Assembly: GCF_047238345.1 (NCBI RefSeq)
Contig: NZ_JBDFMQ010000001.1
Span: 2,914,001-2,978,000, forward strand
Source of the DNA: Shouchella sp047238345
Lineage (GTDB): Bacteria; Bacillota; Bacilli; Bacillales; Bacillaceae_D
Direction: 5' to 3'
DNA: 64,000 nucleotides
The position numbers were made by a program, and so were the translations under genes. Below, one piece after another: positions 24,079 through 33,176 of this stretch (position 1 is the first letter of the stretch; every line of letters begins with the position of its first letter). Under the pieces are notes generated by a model. It was not told the origin of the DNA, ran no database searches, and was given only the letters and a program-made list of their open reading frames with translations.

Positions 24079-24108
24079 ATCATAACAAGCAAGTATTCCG
24101 CAGGTCAA
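24079..24108 (-). promoter_or_regulatory. Possible guaA promoter
   Basis: On the minus strand TTGACC (24108-24103) and TATGAT (24084-24079) have an 18-bp spacer. The -35 overlaps the yebA stop codon. It would give a leader of about 170 bases. Confidence 0.45.
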
Positions 24109-26285
24109 GAAGTGATTTGATTCAGCATTTTTTTCCAATTTTCATCAAATTTCTGCTTATTTAACTGCTCTTTGTTGTCACTATATAGAAATTGCTCATA
24201 CGTTGCTGCCAACTGCACCATCGGCCTATCATGAAGCGCCAACTCTTTTTCTACATATTGAGCGTACTCCCGTATTGTTTGGTTTTCTGTTCGTTTCACT
24301 CCATACAATCGTAACAACCACAGTAAGCGCTCAAAGGATTGTGCGTAATCCTCTACTGATTGAGCAGATCGCTGTTTCCGGTTTACATAGCTTGTACTTA
24401 GTCTCTTTCGGAAAACAAACACAAGCGTACCGAATACAATGAATAAACCAACACTGGTTCCAATAAGCCAACCATACGATTGTCCATCATTTGAAGCTGC
24501 CTCGTCATTTGTTCCTTCTTCTGCTTCTTCAATCTGCGCTTCTTCTTCAGGCAGCTCAAAATCCTCTTGCTCTTCTGGTGTCGGAATTTCTTCTAAATCG
24601 TTATTTTCAAGATCCAGTTGTTCTTGTTCAAAATTAAAGCCAGTAAAACTAGGCGTGGGTTCAAACGATACCCATCCAGCACTCGGAAAGTAAACTTCCA
24701 CCCAAGAATGCGCATTGTTGTTAGAGATTAAAAACGATTGATTGTCTTCATTTGATTCAATGAGTTCACCTTCCGTAAACCCTTTTACCCATCTTGTCGG
24801 AATATCAAGGGTTCGAAGCATCACTGCCATCGCCGTTGAAAAATTATCGCAATAGCCTCTTTGCGTTTCAAATAAAAATTGGTCCACATAATCTTGATTG
24901 GCACTAGGGACCGGTACATCCTCTGTTTCATATTGAAATTCTGGACCCCGCAAATACTGTTCAATCGCCCTTACTTGATCATAGACAGTCTCACTCGTTG
25001 CCGTTATTTCCTCAGCAAGCTCTTGGACGCGATCAGGTAACGCTTCAGGTAGCTGCGTATACGCATCCATTTCAAGGCCTGAAAACCCTTCCTCATCTTC
25101 TTTCAATGCAGCTATTTGGAACGTTTGCTCAAAGTAGGCTAATTCATACTGATTGGGCGGCGCTTGTCCATTTAAGAAAGTCGCTTGATTTGATACCGGA
25201 TGAATGACTACCGGTTCAACTTGTTCCGTATGAACATTTTCAATTTCATTTGAGAGTAACTCTCCTGGATAAAAGAAATGATTAAAACGCTGCTCTCCTT
25301 CTCCATAAAACTGCAGCTGCGCTTCTTTTTCTTCTCGCTCAACTGGTTCAAGTTCGTCAGGCTGTATAGGTGGAGATACATGCCCCTCGTTCGTTTCATC
25401 AACTGATAAATCCCAACCAGATCCAGTGTAAACATTTTTCGTTTCGCCTTTCCAATACTCCCCCTGCTCCATGGTTGCTTCAAAAACAGGCGTGTCATCT
25501 TGAACAAATCCACCACCTAGCATACTGTCATCTTCACTATAGCCAATACGCTGAATCGGTGTGCCACCACTTGCAAAACCAAATACAGATTCAAGAAATG
25601 GAACAGGGTCTGACCATTGAGGCTCAGGTTTTGGCATCACAAAACTTAAAGAAGCGGCAGTTAAGATAAAAACGCTTATAAAAGCCATGACTTTCCCTAG
25701 TTTCGCAAAAGAAAAGTTGCCATTTTTCTCCCCATTTTTTAATAAACGAAGCGTCACTACAAGGAGCATTCCAATTATAAACAAACGAACGATGGAAGCT
25801 TCCCCACTATATTCTGTGAATGAGTCAATCGCCCCTACATAAACAACGCTTACAATTAAAAACAGCAAGATCTTTCTTACATGAACGATCCAATAATGAA
25901 GCAAATAACTTAAGATTGATAATAAAACAATGAATAGAAACGTACGAAATAATTCAGAGAGCTCTAATACATTGCCTGCAAGGATATAAACGATGTTATC
26001 AAAAAAATCTTGTGCCACTAGGGAAAACCAAGATTCTTGGGCTCCTTGACTGGAAGGAAAGAGCCAAAATAACGCTCCAACAGTAACAACTACTCTTAAT
26101 AAAAAAGAGAGAATGATCGGTAGTCTTAAAAGCGTAACAATAAAAAACACCGCTGCAATGACAATAAATGCCGTGACGCCTCCACCACTCGTAATGTAAG
26201 GAACGGGATAGAGCCATTCGAGTAATAGAATAAATCCAAGGCCATATAAAAAATAATCGCGTAACGCATGATTGTTATGATTCAC
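24105..26285 (-). CDS. yebA: Transglutaminase-like membrane protein (TgpA family)
   Basis: A 726-residue protein. Residues 1-210 hold about six TM helices (DUF3488 region). The extracellular transglutaminase core has QRGYCDNFSTAMAVMLRTLD (catalytic Cys near residue 465), RWVKGFTEGE, AHSWVEVYFPSAGWVSFEPT (His and Asp/Glu). An acidic stretch (EEIPTPEEQEDFELPEEEAQ) and a TM helix precede a cytoplasmic DUF4129 tail with EDYAQSFERLLWLLRLYG. The first GTG (26294) overlaps the ribosome site; the second at 26285 has 8-base spacing and is used. It overlaps yeaD. Biological role is not established. Confidence 0.9.
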   Translation of the reverse strand: MNHNNHALRDYFLYGLGFILLLEWLYPVPYITSGGGVTAFIVIAAVFFIVTLLRLPIILSFLLRVVVTVGALFWLFPSSQGAQESWFSLVAQDFFDNIVYILAGNVLELSELFRTFLFIVLLSILSYLLHYWIVHVRKILLFLIVSVVYVGAIDSFTEYSGEASIVRLFIIGMLLVVTLRLLKNGEKNGNFSFAKLGKVMAFISVFILTAASLSFVMPKPEPQWSDPVPFLESVFGFASGGTPIQRIGYSEDDSMLGGGFVQDDTPVFEATMEQGEYWKGETKNVYTGSGWDLSVDETNEGHVSPPIQPDELEPVEREEKEAQLQFYGEGEQRFNHFFYPGELLSNEIENVHTEQVEPVVIHPVSNQATFLNGQAPPNQYELAYFEQTFQIAALKEDEEGFSGLEMDAYTQLPEALPDRVQELAEEITATSETVYDQVRAIEQYLRGPEFQYETEDVPVPSANQDYVDQFLFETQRGYCDNFSTAMAVMLRTLDIPTRWVKGFTEGELIESNEDNQSFLISNNNAHSWVEVYFPSAGWVSFEPTPSFTGFNFEQEQLDLENNDLEEIPTPEEQEDFELPEEEAQIEEAEEGTNDEAASNDGQSYGWLIGTSVGLFIVFGTLVFVFRKRLSTSYVNRKQRSAQSVEDYAQSFERLLWLLRLYGVKRTENQTIREYAQYVEKELALHDRPMVQLAATYEQFLYSDNKEQLNKQKFDENWKKMLNQITS

Positions 26286-27447
26286 TTTTTTCACCCCTTA
26301 CATGATGGTGATGGGGGATAAACACATGCCCTCCCGCTTTACGAACTTCTAGGATATGATCTTGTGTCAGTGCTTCGGTTACTACGAGATAAACGTTTAT
26401 GCGACTCGTAGCCGTAGTACGAACCAAATGAAGAATTGTCTTTGACAAACGAGGTGTTATGAAGAAATAAAGTCCATCTTTTTTTTCAGGCAAGAACCAA
26501 TCTGCTTTCGTTTGTGGGACTGGATTAATCATGGCAAATAACCGTAACGTGTGCTTCCATTTTTTTTGCGTGAGTTCTTTGCGGATCCACCCATCGTTAT
26601 AAACAAACAAGGTTGTATGTATACGATCTTGAATGAGCGTAGACGTTATCGAAGCCGCATCCTTAATACTCTCTTCATATTGTAAAGGGTTGGCAAACGC
26701 ATCGTCATCTGTTGCGTAATGAACAACAGTCACACCTTTATCTTCTTCCGTTTCAAATTCTTTCGTTAAGAGGCCACTTACACCAGCTGAACGTTTCCAG
26801 TCAATTTTACTTAACCGATCTCCTGCAACGTATGGCCTAATGCTCGAAATTAGATCTTCATTTAAGCCTTTTCGAACATGCTTCGCTTGACTAGAATAAG
26901 CAAATAATTCATGTTTGTTGGCAATTGTATAAAACGGTGGTGAAACAACGACTTCGGTATTTACTTGTAATGACCGCTTCACCCAGATTAATCCGAATAA
27001 ATCATTGGCATACACACTTGCTTGATTGAACTGATACACCCCTCTTTGCAAACCCTTTGCATCATAAGAAAGCGTGAACCGGTTATCAAACGAAAACGAA
27101 AAGAGCTGCTCATTTTTTTCAGATATAAACGTGTCTGGCGTGCGGTCAATGAGTTGGTAATAGAAAAACGGAATGTAAGCAGGCTTGGACAATGTTACTT
27201 CCACAGTTACAACTTCCCCTACTTCAATGCTATTGTTTTGCAACGTTCGATCTATCTTTAAGCCAATGACAGAAAGAAACGGAATCATGCAGGAAAAAAG
27301 AAAGACAAACACCAACCCGTAAAAAAGAAACCAACTAACAAACCCACCTTGAAACATCGCAAACATAAAAGAAAGTGAGAAGATTGCCATGGCTATAAGC
27401 CACCTTAAAACAAATCGACTCGCCTGCTTTATCGTGGATGTATTCAT
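26275..27447 (-). CDS. yeaD: DUF58 domain protein
   Basis: A 390-residue protein. Two TM helices at 10-60 (LRWLIAMAIFSLSFMFAMF, FVSWFLFYGLVFVFLFSCM) are followed by a beta-rich segment with conserved DRTPDTFI. The DUF58 core (about 195-260) carries IRPYVAGDRLSKIDWKRSAG, the family signature, within a von Willebrand A-like fold. With MoxR ATPases and transglutaminase partners, DUF58 proteins form a conserved operon of unclear role, possibly in envelope stress or protein assembly. Overlaps moxR-like by 4 bases and yebA by 11 bases. Confidence 0.9.
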   Translation of the reverse strand: MNTSTIKQASRFVLRWLIAMAIFSLSFMFAMFQGGFVSWFLFYGLVFVFLFSCMIPFLSVIGLKIDRTLQNNSIEVGEVVTVEVTLSKPAYIPFFYYQLIDRTPDTFISEKNEQLFSFSFDNRFTLSYDAKGLQRGVYQFNQASVYANDLFGLIWVKRSLQVNTEVVVSPPFYTIANKHELFAYSSQAKHVRKGLNEDLISSIRPYVAGDRLSKIDWKRSAGVSGLLTKEFETEEDKGVTVVHYATDDDAFANPLQYEESIKDAASITSTLIQDRIHTTLFVYNDGWIRKELTQKKWKHTLRLFAMINPVPQTKADWFLPEKKDGLYFFITPRLSKTILHLVRTTATSRINVYLVVTEALTQDHILEVRKAGGHVFIPHHHHVRGEKSES

Positions 27448-28415
27448 TTAAAATTGTCCTTTTTATCCATTACTGGTACACGAATATGTGCGAGAATGCC
27501 TTCGATCACTTCTTCCACTTTCTTTTCTTTTACTAAAGACTCATTTGTCAGTCGTATCCGGTGACTTAGTACAGAAGACGCAATTTCTTTCACGTCATCT
27601 GGCGTCACGAAATCTTTTCCGTTTATTAACGCATTTGCTTGACTTGCTCGCATAAGGGCAATCGTCGCCCTTGGACTTGCGCCTAGTTCAATCGCTTTAC
27701 TCATTCTTGTCGCATGAATAAGATTGACGATATACGTTTTAACAGCTTCATTTATATAGATGTTTCTCGCAACTTTTTGTAGTGTAATCACTTCTTCTAA
27801 CTCAATCACATTCGTAATTGAATGAATCGGGTGTTCCTTCTCTACTCGATTTAATAACTCAAGTTCTTCTTTTACTGATGGATACCCTAAATTGATTTTA
27901 ATCAGAAAACGATCAAGCTGAGCTTCTGGTAATGGAAATGTCCCTGCATATTCAATTGGGTTCTGCGTAGCTAGCACAAAAAACGGCGCGTGAATATTCA
28001 TGGTTTCACCATCAACTGTAACATTCCCCTCTTCTAAAGCTTCGAGTAACGCTGACTGCGTTTTAGGTGAAGTACGATTGATTTCATCAGCTAGTACCAC
28101 ATTCGCAATGATTGGTCCTGCCTTAAATTCAAATAATTGAGTTTTTTGATTGTAAATGGCCACACCTGTTACATCTGAAGGAAGCAAATCGGGTGTAAAT
28201 TGAATGCGTTTGAATGAACCTCCAATGGTTTTAGCCATGGCTCGAACGAAGACGGTTTTTCCTACTCCAGGCACATCTTCTAGTAAAACATGACCACCTG
28301 CTAACAACGCAACGAGTGAAAGTTTTATCTCTTTTCGTTTCCCTATCATGACGGTTTCTACATTATCGATTATTTTATCTATTGTTAACATATGCGAATG
28401 TAAAATGGTCTCCAA
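27444..28415 (-). CDS. yeaC: MoxR family AAA+ ATPase
   Basis: A 323-residue AAA+ protein of the MoxR/RavA class. Walker A is LEDVPGVGKTVFVRA near residue 42, the RIQFTPDLLPSDVTG segment follows, Walker B is VVLADEINRTSP, sensor 1 is VLATQNPIEYAGTFPLPEAQLDRF and sensor 2 is GASPRATIALMRAS. MoxR ATPases are thought to act as chaperones for metal insertion or assembly of vWA-type partners, here DUF58. TTG start after GGGGGA. It is the first gene of the yeaC-yeaD-yebA operon. Confidence 0.93.
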   Translation of the reverse strand: METILHSHMLTIDKIIDNVETVMIGKRKEIKLSLVALLAGGHVLLEDVPGVGKTVFVRAMAKTIGGSFKRIQFTPDLLPSDVTGVAIYNQKTQLFEFKAGPIIANVVLADEINRTSPKTQSALLEALEEGNVTVDGETMNIHAPFFVLATQNPIEYAGTFPLPEAQLDRFLIKINLGYPSVKEELELLNRVEKEHPIHSITNVIELEEVITLQKVARNIYINEAVKTYIVNLIHATRMSKAIELGASPRATIALMRASQANALINGKDFVTPDDVKEIASSVLSHRIRLTNESLVKEKKVEEVIEGILAHIRVPVMDKKDNFK

Positions 28416-28532
28416 CGCTTAAATCCCCCTAAATCTGTACTTTTCCATATTGTAACATCTCTATCTTACTTATTAACAGTCGCTTTATAAATAAAAAATG
28501 CCAACTTTCCACATTGTGTCTCTTATGAAAAT

Positions 28533-28560
28533 AGCCTTTGACTCTAAACGTACAAAGGCT
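28533..28560 (-). terminator. Hairpin after the thioredoxin-like gene
   Basis: AGCCTTTG (28533-28540) and CAAAGGCT (28553-28560) form an 8-bp stem 36 bases past the stop; the trailing T tract on the minus strand is short (ATTTT). Confidence 0.5.
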
Positions 28561-28595
28561 CTTCAGTATAATCAAAACCTAACATCTCGCCGCCG

Positions 28596-29180
28596 TTAAA
28601 GCGCAGGAAATGTTCTGAACACAGTTAATAGATCTTTTTCAACAGCCGTCCACGTTGATTTCTCTTTAAATAGTTGATGCATTTTCGGAAGAAATATCTC
28701 TTTAAATTCTTTTTCGTACGTTGGTGCATCTTTTTCAGGTAAAGAAGTTTTATAACTTGAAACGACTTCCTCAATTTCTTGTGCTCGCGGTCCCCATTTT
28801 GCAATTTCCTCTCCCTTTTCATTCATAAAAAGAATGATTGGAATTGAACGAGCTCGCCCGTTTGTTAAATGTTGATCCATGAGCTCTAGATTTTCATCTC
28901 TAATGAGAAATCGACATTCCATTAAGCTATTTTGCGTCAATTTCAGTAATACAGGAATATTTACCATCGCATCGCCACACCAATCGGCGGTTAGTACAAC
29001 CGCTTTTATCCCTTTACCTACTGAGGCTTGCGTAACTTGCTTTGCTTCTTGACTAAGTTGGTAACCATGAAAAATGGAGATTAGCGATTCTTGGTTTACC
29101 TGCATGGATTCAATATATTCTTGCGTGGTCATTCCTTTATCAAACCATTTTTTTAAATACATATCTGTTGTCTCCTTCAT
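28596..29180 (-). CDS. Thioredoxin family protein with a single active-site Cys
   Basis: A 194-residue protein. The thioredoxin fold starts near residue 55: AVVLTADWCGDAMVNIPVLL replaces the usual WCGPC with WCGDA, leaving one cysteine, and SIPIILFMNEKGEE supplies the cis-proline loop near residue 115. A leading helical part (KKWFDKGMTTQEYIESM) and a C-terminal helical tail complete it. This matches thioredoxin-like Bacillus proteins of unknown role rather than a disulfide reductase. AAGGAG lies 10 bases before the ATG. Single gene, divergent from a secreted phosphoesterase. Confidence 0.8.
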   Translation of the reverse strand: MKETTDMYLKKWFDKGMTTQEYIESMQVNQESLISIFHGYQLSQEAKQVTQASVGKGIKAVVLTADWCGDAMVNIPVLLKLTQNSLMECRFLIRDENLELMDQHLTNGRARSIPIILFMNEKGEEIAKWGPRAQEIEEVVSSYKTSLPEKDAPTYEKEFKEIFLPKMHQLFKEKSTWTAVEKDLLTVFRTFPAL

Positions 29181-29311
29181 AACATCTTCACTCCTTATAG
29201 TTTACCATAATGTAGCGATCCAACTCTGCAAATTAGCTTATGTCGCTTTTGCAATGGGACTACATAAAATTTCCTCTAAATGACACACTACAAAGATGAG
29301 GGAGTGATTAA

Positions 29312-30262
29312 ATGAAGTACATCTTAAAAAAGAAAACATGGTCTTTATTCATTACAATGTTCGCCGTATTAATGTTCTTTCAGTCTTCTCATCCAGTTGA
29401 TGCTAAAAATGACAAGTCATTCTCTTTTGTCTGGATGTCAGACACCCAATACTATTCACAAAAATACCCTTATATTTACGATCATATGACATCATGGATT
29501 GCTGAACATGCGAAGGAAGAATCGATCAAATATGTCATACATACAGGTGACATTGTCGACAGAATGAATAATGAATTTGAGTGGGTTCAAGCCGATGTCG
29601 CAATGAAAAAATTAGATGAAGCAAACATTCCTTATGGTGTATTAGCAGGGAATCATGACATCGGACATAATGATCGAAACTATAAAATGTTTAAAACGTA
29701 TTTTGGGGATGAACGGTTCAAAAACACGAAAGCATTTAAAGACTCTTACAAAGATAATGAAGCACACTATGATACGATTGTCGTAAATCGGCATAAATTG
29801 CTTATCTTATACTTAGGTTTTGGTTGGGACCAAGAAACCTTAAATTGGGCAGAAGACGTGTTGAGCGACCACTCTGACCATACTGTAATTTTAGCAACAC
29901 ATCGCTATTTACAAGTGGACGGTCAACGCTCAAAGGATGGAAATCTTCTTTTCGAGAAACTCGTGGTTCCACATGAAAATGTTCAACTCGTTTTAAGCGG
30001 ACACTACCATGGGCATGCCCAACGATTTGATCGGTTAGACCAAGACGGAGATGGTATTAATGAACGTATCGTCGTACAATTATTATCCGACTATCAAAGT
30101 TATGAAAAGGGTGGAAATGGCTTTATGCGTATTTTAACCTTCCATCCAAATACGTCTACTGTCGAAATCCGTACCTATTCTCCATATACGAACGAACATT
30201 TACTAGAAGATGAAGAATTCCAAAAAATACCAATGAGTTTTCATTTTCCATTAACGTTCTAA
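29312..30262 (+). CDS. Secreted metallophosphoesterase
   Basis: A 316-residue exported phosphoesterase. Residues 1-32 are a Sec signal peptide (KKKTWSLFITMFAVLMFFQS, cleavage likely after VDA). Metal motifs follow in order: VWMSDTQYYS, IHTGDIVDR, LAGNHDIGHND, LATHRYL and LSGHYHGHAQRFD, with an extra acidic loop DQDGDGINER that looks like a calcium site. This is the calcineurin-like family found in extracellular phosphatases/nucleotidases. Substrate unknown. Start chosen at the ATG after GAGGGAG. Transcribed toward the yjcZ-like gene. Confidence 0.87.
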   Translation: MKYILKKKTWSLFITMFAVLMFFQSSHPVDAKNDKSFSFVWMSDTQYYSQKYPYIYDHMTSWIAEHAKEESIKYVIHTGDIVDRMNNEFEWVQADVAMKKLDEANIPYGVLAGNHDIGHNDRNYKMFKTYFGDERFKNTKAFKDSYKDNEAHYDTIVVNRHKLLILYLGFGWDQETLNWAEDVLSDHSDHTVILATHRYLQVDGQRSKDGNLLFEKLVVPHENVQLVLSGHYHGHAQRFDRLDQDGDGINERIVVQLLSDYQSYEKGGNGFMRILTFHPNTSTVEIRTYSPYTNEHLLEDEEFQKIPMSFHFPLTF

Positions 30263-30290
30263 CTTTAGCCCAATTTGCGTTCGTGCTTCA

Positions 30291-30336
30291 CCTTTCTTGG
30301 TGTACAGCCATATTGTGTACTAACCAAGAAAGGTGG
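30291..30336 (+). promoter_or_regulatory. Hairpin that sequesters the yjcZ-like ribosome binding site
   Basis: CCTTTCTTGG (30291-30300) pairs perfectly with CCAAGAAAGG (30324-30333), extended by GTACA/TGTAC inside. The 3' arm contains the AAAGG of the ribosome binding site AAAGGTGG (30329-30336) for the ATG at 30345. No T run follows, so it is not a normal terminator. Confidence 0.65.
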
Positions 30337-30344
30337 TGCTTAAT

Positions 30345-30617
30345 ATGAGCTATTATCAAGCTGGTTACGGCAATCCATGTTGTCCTCCACCGCCTTGTGG
30401 AGGTTATGGCTATGGTCCTGGTCCCGGCGGTTATGGTCCTGGCGGCTACGGTCCTGGTTATGGCGGTGGTGGCTACGGTGGCGGCTGGGCCATCGGTATC
30501 GTCGTTGTTCTCTTCATTCTCATCATCATTATTGGTGGTGCAGGTTTCTATGGCGGCGGTTATGGTGGCGGCTTTGGTGCCGGAGGTTACGGTCCAGGCG
30601 GCGGCAAACCTTGTTAA
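30345..30617 (+). CDS. YjcZ family-like Gly/Tyr-rich sporulation-type protein
   Basis: A 90-residue protein. The N-terminus MSYYQAGYGNPCCPPPPCGG is followed by Gly-Tyr-Pro repeats (GGYGPGGYGPGYGGGGYGGG), then a hydrophobic helix WAIGIVVVLFILIIIIGGAG at residues 48-67 and a second glycine-rich tail. The helix is the YjcZ-family hallmark; the expanded repeats are unusual. Family members are small proteins made in sporulation; function unknown. The in-frame GTG at 30333 is less likely than the ATG at 30345, whose site lies in a hairpin. Strong terminator follows. Confidence 0.75.
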   Translation: MSYYQAGYGNPCCPPPPCGGYGYGPGPGGYGPGGYGPGYGGGGYGGGWAIGIVVVLFILIIIIGGAGFYGGGYGGGFGAGGYGPGGGKPC

Positions 30618-30620
30618 ACG

Positions 30621-30654
30621 AAAAGACAACAGCTTTTGCTGTTGTCTTTTTTTT
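30621..30654. terminator. Strong bidirectional terminator
   Basis: AAAAGACAACAGC and GCTGTTGTCTTTT flank a 4-base loop, with eight T on the plus strand. It lies between the two convergent Gly/Tyr-rich genes. Confidence 0.93.
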
Positions 30655-30894
30655 CTAATAGTAGTATCCGCCACCATAAGGTGGATAACCGTATGGTGGG
30701 TAACCACCATACCCATATCCGTACCCAGTGCCGCCAAAAAGGTATGGCGCCACTAAAGCACCGCCTAAACCTCCAACAAAGCCACCTAACAGCGCATTTC
30801 CCCCTCCGTAAAAGGGTCTTCTTCCATAGCCATATCCATATGGTCTACGGTAGTCTTGTGGCATGTTTCTTACATACCTATAGGGTGGTTGCAT
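30655..30894 (-). CDS. Gly/Tyr/Pro-rich small protein
   Basis: A 79-residue low-complexity protein. It starts MQPPYRYVRNMPQDYRRPYG, has a central glycine-zipper-like hydrophobic stretch ALLGGFVGGLGGALVAPYLF at residues 34-53, and ends in GYGYGGYPPYGYPPYGGGYY repeats. The AGGAGG site at good spacing and the shared terminator support a real gene. Composition suggests a structural, perhaps spore-surface, protein; this is an inference. It is convergent with the YjcZ-like gene and both show the same residue bias. Confidence 0.7.
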   Translation of the reverse strand: MQPPYRYVRNMPQDYRRPYGYGYGRRPFYGGGNALLGGFVGGLGGALVAPYLFGGTGYGYGYGGYPPYGYPPYGGGYYY

Positions 30895-30970
30895 GTTTTT
30901 AGACCTCCTAGCTTGTTATGAGGTATACTATGCGCCAGTAAACAGGCATGTGCGGAGCGAATGAAATAAA

Positions 30971-32944
30971 TTAATCGAGAAATTGACCATAGATGTGGTC
31001 AATTATTGGTAAAACATCTCCACTGCCAACTCCATCTTGCATAACTGCAAGCAACAAACTCGGCTCGTCTCGATCATAACTTACGACCCAACCTAATGTA
31101 TCTTCTCCAACCTCGGCCGTTCCAGTTTTTGCAGCAATTGAATGCCCATCCCTTTGCAACGAACCTGCCGTTCCAATCTCACTTGATACGACGTTTTCTA
31201 ATGTTTCATCTACAAGGTTGGCTGTTTCCGATGATACTGGCTCTAAAGCGATTTGGCCTGTTTCCTCATCTTGATCTAATACTGGCCTTATCATTGTGCC
31301 TTCATTAACGAATGTCGTAAACATTGAAGCTAAATGAACGGGGTTCACTAAAATTTCCCCTTGTCCATATCCTGTATCTGCTACCTGTATTTCTGATTGA
31401 AAGCCATTTTCTCCCGTCAGCAACGAGGTTTGCAAAGGATACTCATACTCAAATGTTTCCCCAAAACCAAATAATTCCGCTCCAGCTTGCATTTGCTCTT
31501 CTCCTAGTGCTAATGCTGCTTGAGCAAAATAAATATTGTCTGAATAAGCCATTGCATCAAATAAATCTACAGCACCATTTGGATCCGTGACACGACGGAC
31601 ATGAAAACTCCCCCAATCCGAGTCATCTGGCTGCCATTCATGTCCAGGAACATCCATAGTATCTTCGGGATTTAACGTATCGCTTTCAAGACCAATAGAA
31701 GCTGTTACTGCTTTCATTGTAGAACCAGGAGAAAAGCGGTTATAAAACCGATTCAACAAAGGTTCAGCTTCATCCTCTTCTAACTCCTCGCGTTGATAAC
31801 TAGACAGCCCTACCGTCATAAAGTTCGGATCATAACTTGGAGAACTCACTAGAGCTAGTGTTTCTCCTGTTTGCGGATGAAGTGCTACAGCCGTGCCTGG
31901 CTCTCCATCTAGTTCGTTCATTAACGCTTCTTGAATATCCATATTAATGGTTAAATGTACGTTGTCCCCATCAACTGCCTCTTGTTCAACAATTGTATCT
32001 TTTCGCTCTCCATCAGATCCAACTATAAAGATTTCGCCTCCAGGTGTACCTCTTAACTGTTCTTCTTTTATGCGTTCTAATCCAGTCTGACCAATTAAAG
32101 ATTGTTGATTATAACCTTCCTCTGCCAATTCCTCTAGTTGTTCAGCTGAGATTGGGCGAATGTAGCCAATTAAATGAGCCGCCGCTTCTCCAAACGGGTA
32201 CACACGTCCCTCTCCCATTTGATACGTAAAGCCAGGTACATCTTCGTGAATGTCTTCCACCATCTCTAATTCCGATTCCGGTAGTTGGCCAATAATGACG
32301 AGGCTATCTTCTTGGACCCAGCCTTGCTCTAGGATTTGTCGAATCGAATCTTCGGACCGATTCAATCGTTCAGCTAATTCCGCTATTTCTTCTTCCTCAT
32401 TTTCAAAACGATTTGGAACGATAGCCAAATCCACAACTTGTCCATTTAGCGCTAAACCCTGACCCTCTTGATCAAAAATTTCTCCCCTTTGTTGTGTAGA
32501 CGATTGATAATCAACAGTGTCATCTTCACCTAATTGAGGAAAAATTAAATGATGATCCCAATTAACTTCCCACGCTTCCTCCTCTTCTTGATTTAATACG
32601 AGCGGAAGAGATTCTTCAAATTCGTACGGTCCGACGAGCGTATTCATTGAAACATTTATAGAAATAGATTCTTGATTCTCACCTGAGAATTCTTCAGGAT
32701 AGGAAGCCTCAATTGAAAAATCATTTACAAGTCCATCATAAATATTTTCATAGCGCTCGACAAACGCCTCTTCTGTTATCGCTTGCTGAGCATCCTCCGT
32801 TAGCATCTGATACATAGCTTCGTAATTACGGTCTTCCCAATTTTCAATATAGGTTTCAATTGAATCTTCCGGCGTTGTAGCTGAACATGCCGCTAAAAAT
32901 AAGCCAACAATTGAAAAAGTAATGAATACGCTAGGTTTCTTCAA
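30971..32944 (-). CDS. pbpC: Penicillin-binding transpeptidase lipoprotein (PBP3/PbpC, MecA-like)
   Basis: A 657-residue class B PBP. A lipoprotein signal ends in LAAC near residue 20. Residues 25-135 are the NTF2-like MecA N-terminal domain, followed by the dimerisation domain (RGEIFDQEGQGLALNG). The transpeptidase domain has SxxK as FSPGSTMKAVTA, SxN as YSDNIYFAQ and KTG as AAKTGTAEV. It crosslinks peptidoglycan outside the membrane. The frame is open to a GTG at 32992, but TTG at 32944 after AAAGGGG gives a normal lipoprotein signal MKKPSVFITF and is preferred. The symbol follows B. subtilis PBP3. Confidence 0.9.
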   Translation of the reverse strand: MKKPSVFITFSIVGLFLAACSATTPEDSIETYIENWEDRNYEAMYQMLTEDAQQAITEEAFVERYENIYDGLVNDFSIEASYPEEFSGENQESISINVSMNTLVGPYEFEESLPLVLNQEEEEAWEVNWDHHLIFPQLGEDDTVDYQSSTQQRGEIFDQEGQGLALNGQVVDLAIVPNRFENEEEEIAELAERLNRSEDSIRQILEQGWVQEDSLVIIGQLPESELEMVEDIHEDVPGFTYQMGEGRVYPFGEAAAHLIGYIRPISAEQLEELAEEGYNQQSLIGQTGLERIKEEQLRGTPGGEIFIVGSDGERKDTIVEQEAVDGDNVHLTINMDIQEALMNELDGEPGTAVALHPQTGETLALVSSPSYDPNFMTVGLSSYQREELEEDEAEPLLNRFYNRFSPGSTMKAVTASIGLESDTLNPEDTMDVPGHEWQPDDSDWGSFHVRRVTDPNGAVDLFDAMAYSDNIYFAQAALALGEEQMQAGAELFGFGETFEYEYPLQTSLLTGENGFQSEIQVADTGYGQGEILVNPVHLASMFTTFVNEGTMIRPVLDQDEETGQIALEPVSSETANLVDETLENVVSSEIGTAGSLQRDGHSIAAKTGTAEVGEDTLGWVVSYDRDEPSLLLAVMQDGVGSGDVLPIIDHIYGQFLD

Positions 32945-33176
32945 TCCATCCAATCCCCTTTTACAACTAGATTTCATTTTCTTTACATTCACTTTATCAC
33001 ACTCATGAAGGGGATTGAACCGTTTTCCCTTTACGAAAACAGGTAGAAAGGACCCATTAAACCTTCGCTATTACTTACAGCACCAACATGGACTCACATC
33101 CACTTCTGTGAGTTTTCTTACCTCCCCACATACATTCAATTTCTTCTTCTTTTTCGAGGCAATTTCACAACTCGAA

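Noticed and set aside
23913..24104. Guanine riboswitch before guaA
   Set aside because: Neither the conserved P1-J1/2 nor the loop sequences of the purine riboswitch were found.
30288..30756. Several long overlapping frames (for example 30288-30737 minus, 30397-30756 plus)
   Set aside because: These are shadows of the GC-rich Gly/Tyr repeats; their residues are Thr/Ala or Val/Ala runs from the alternate frames.
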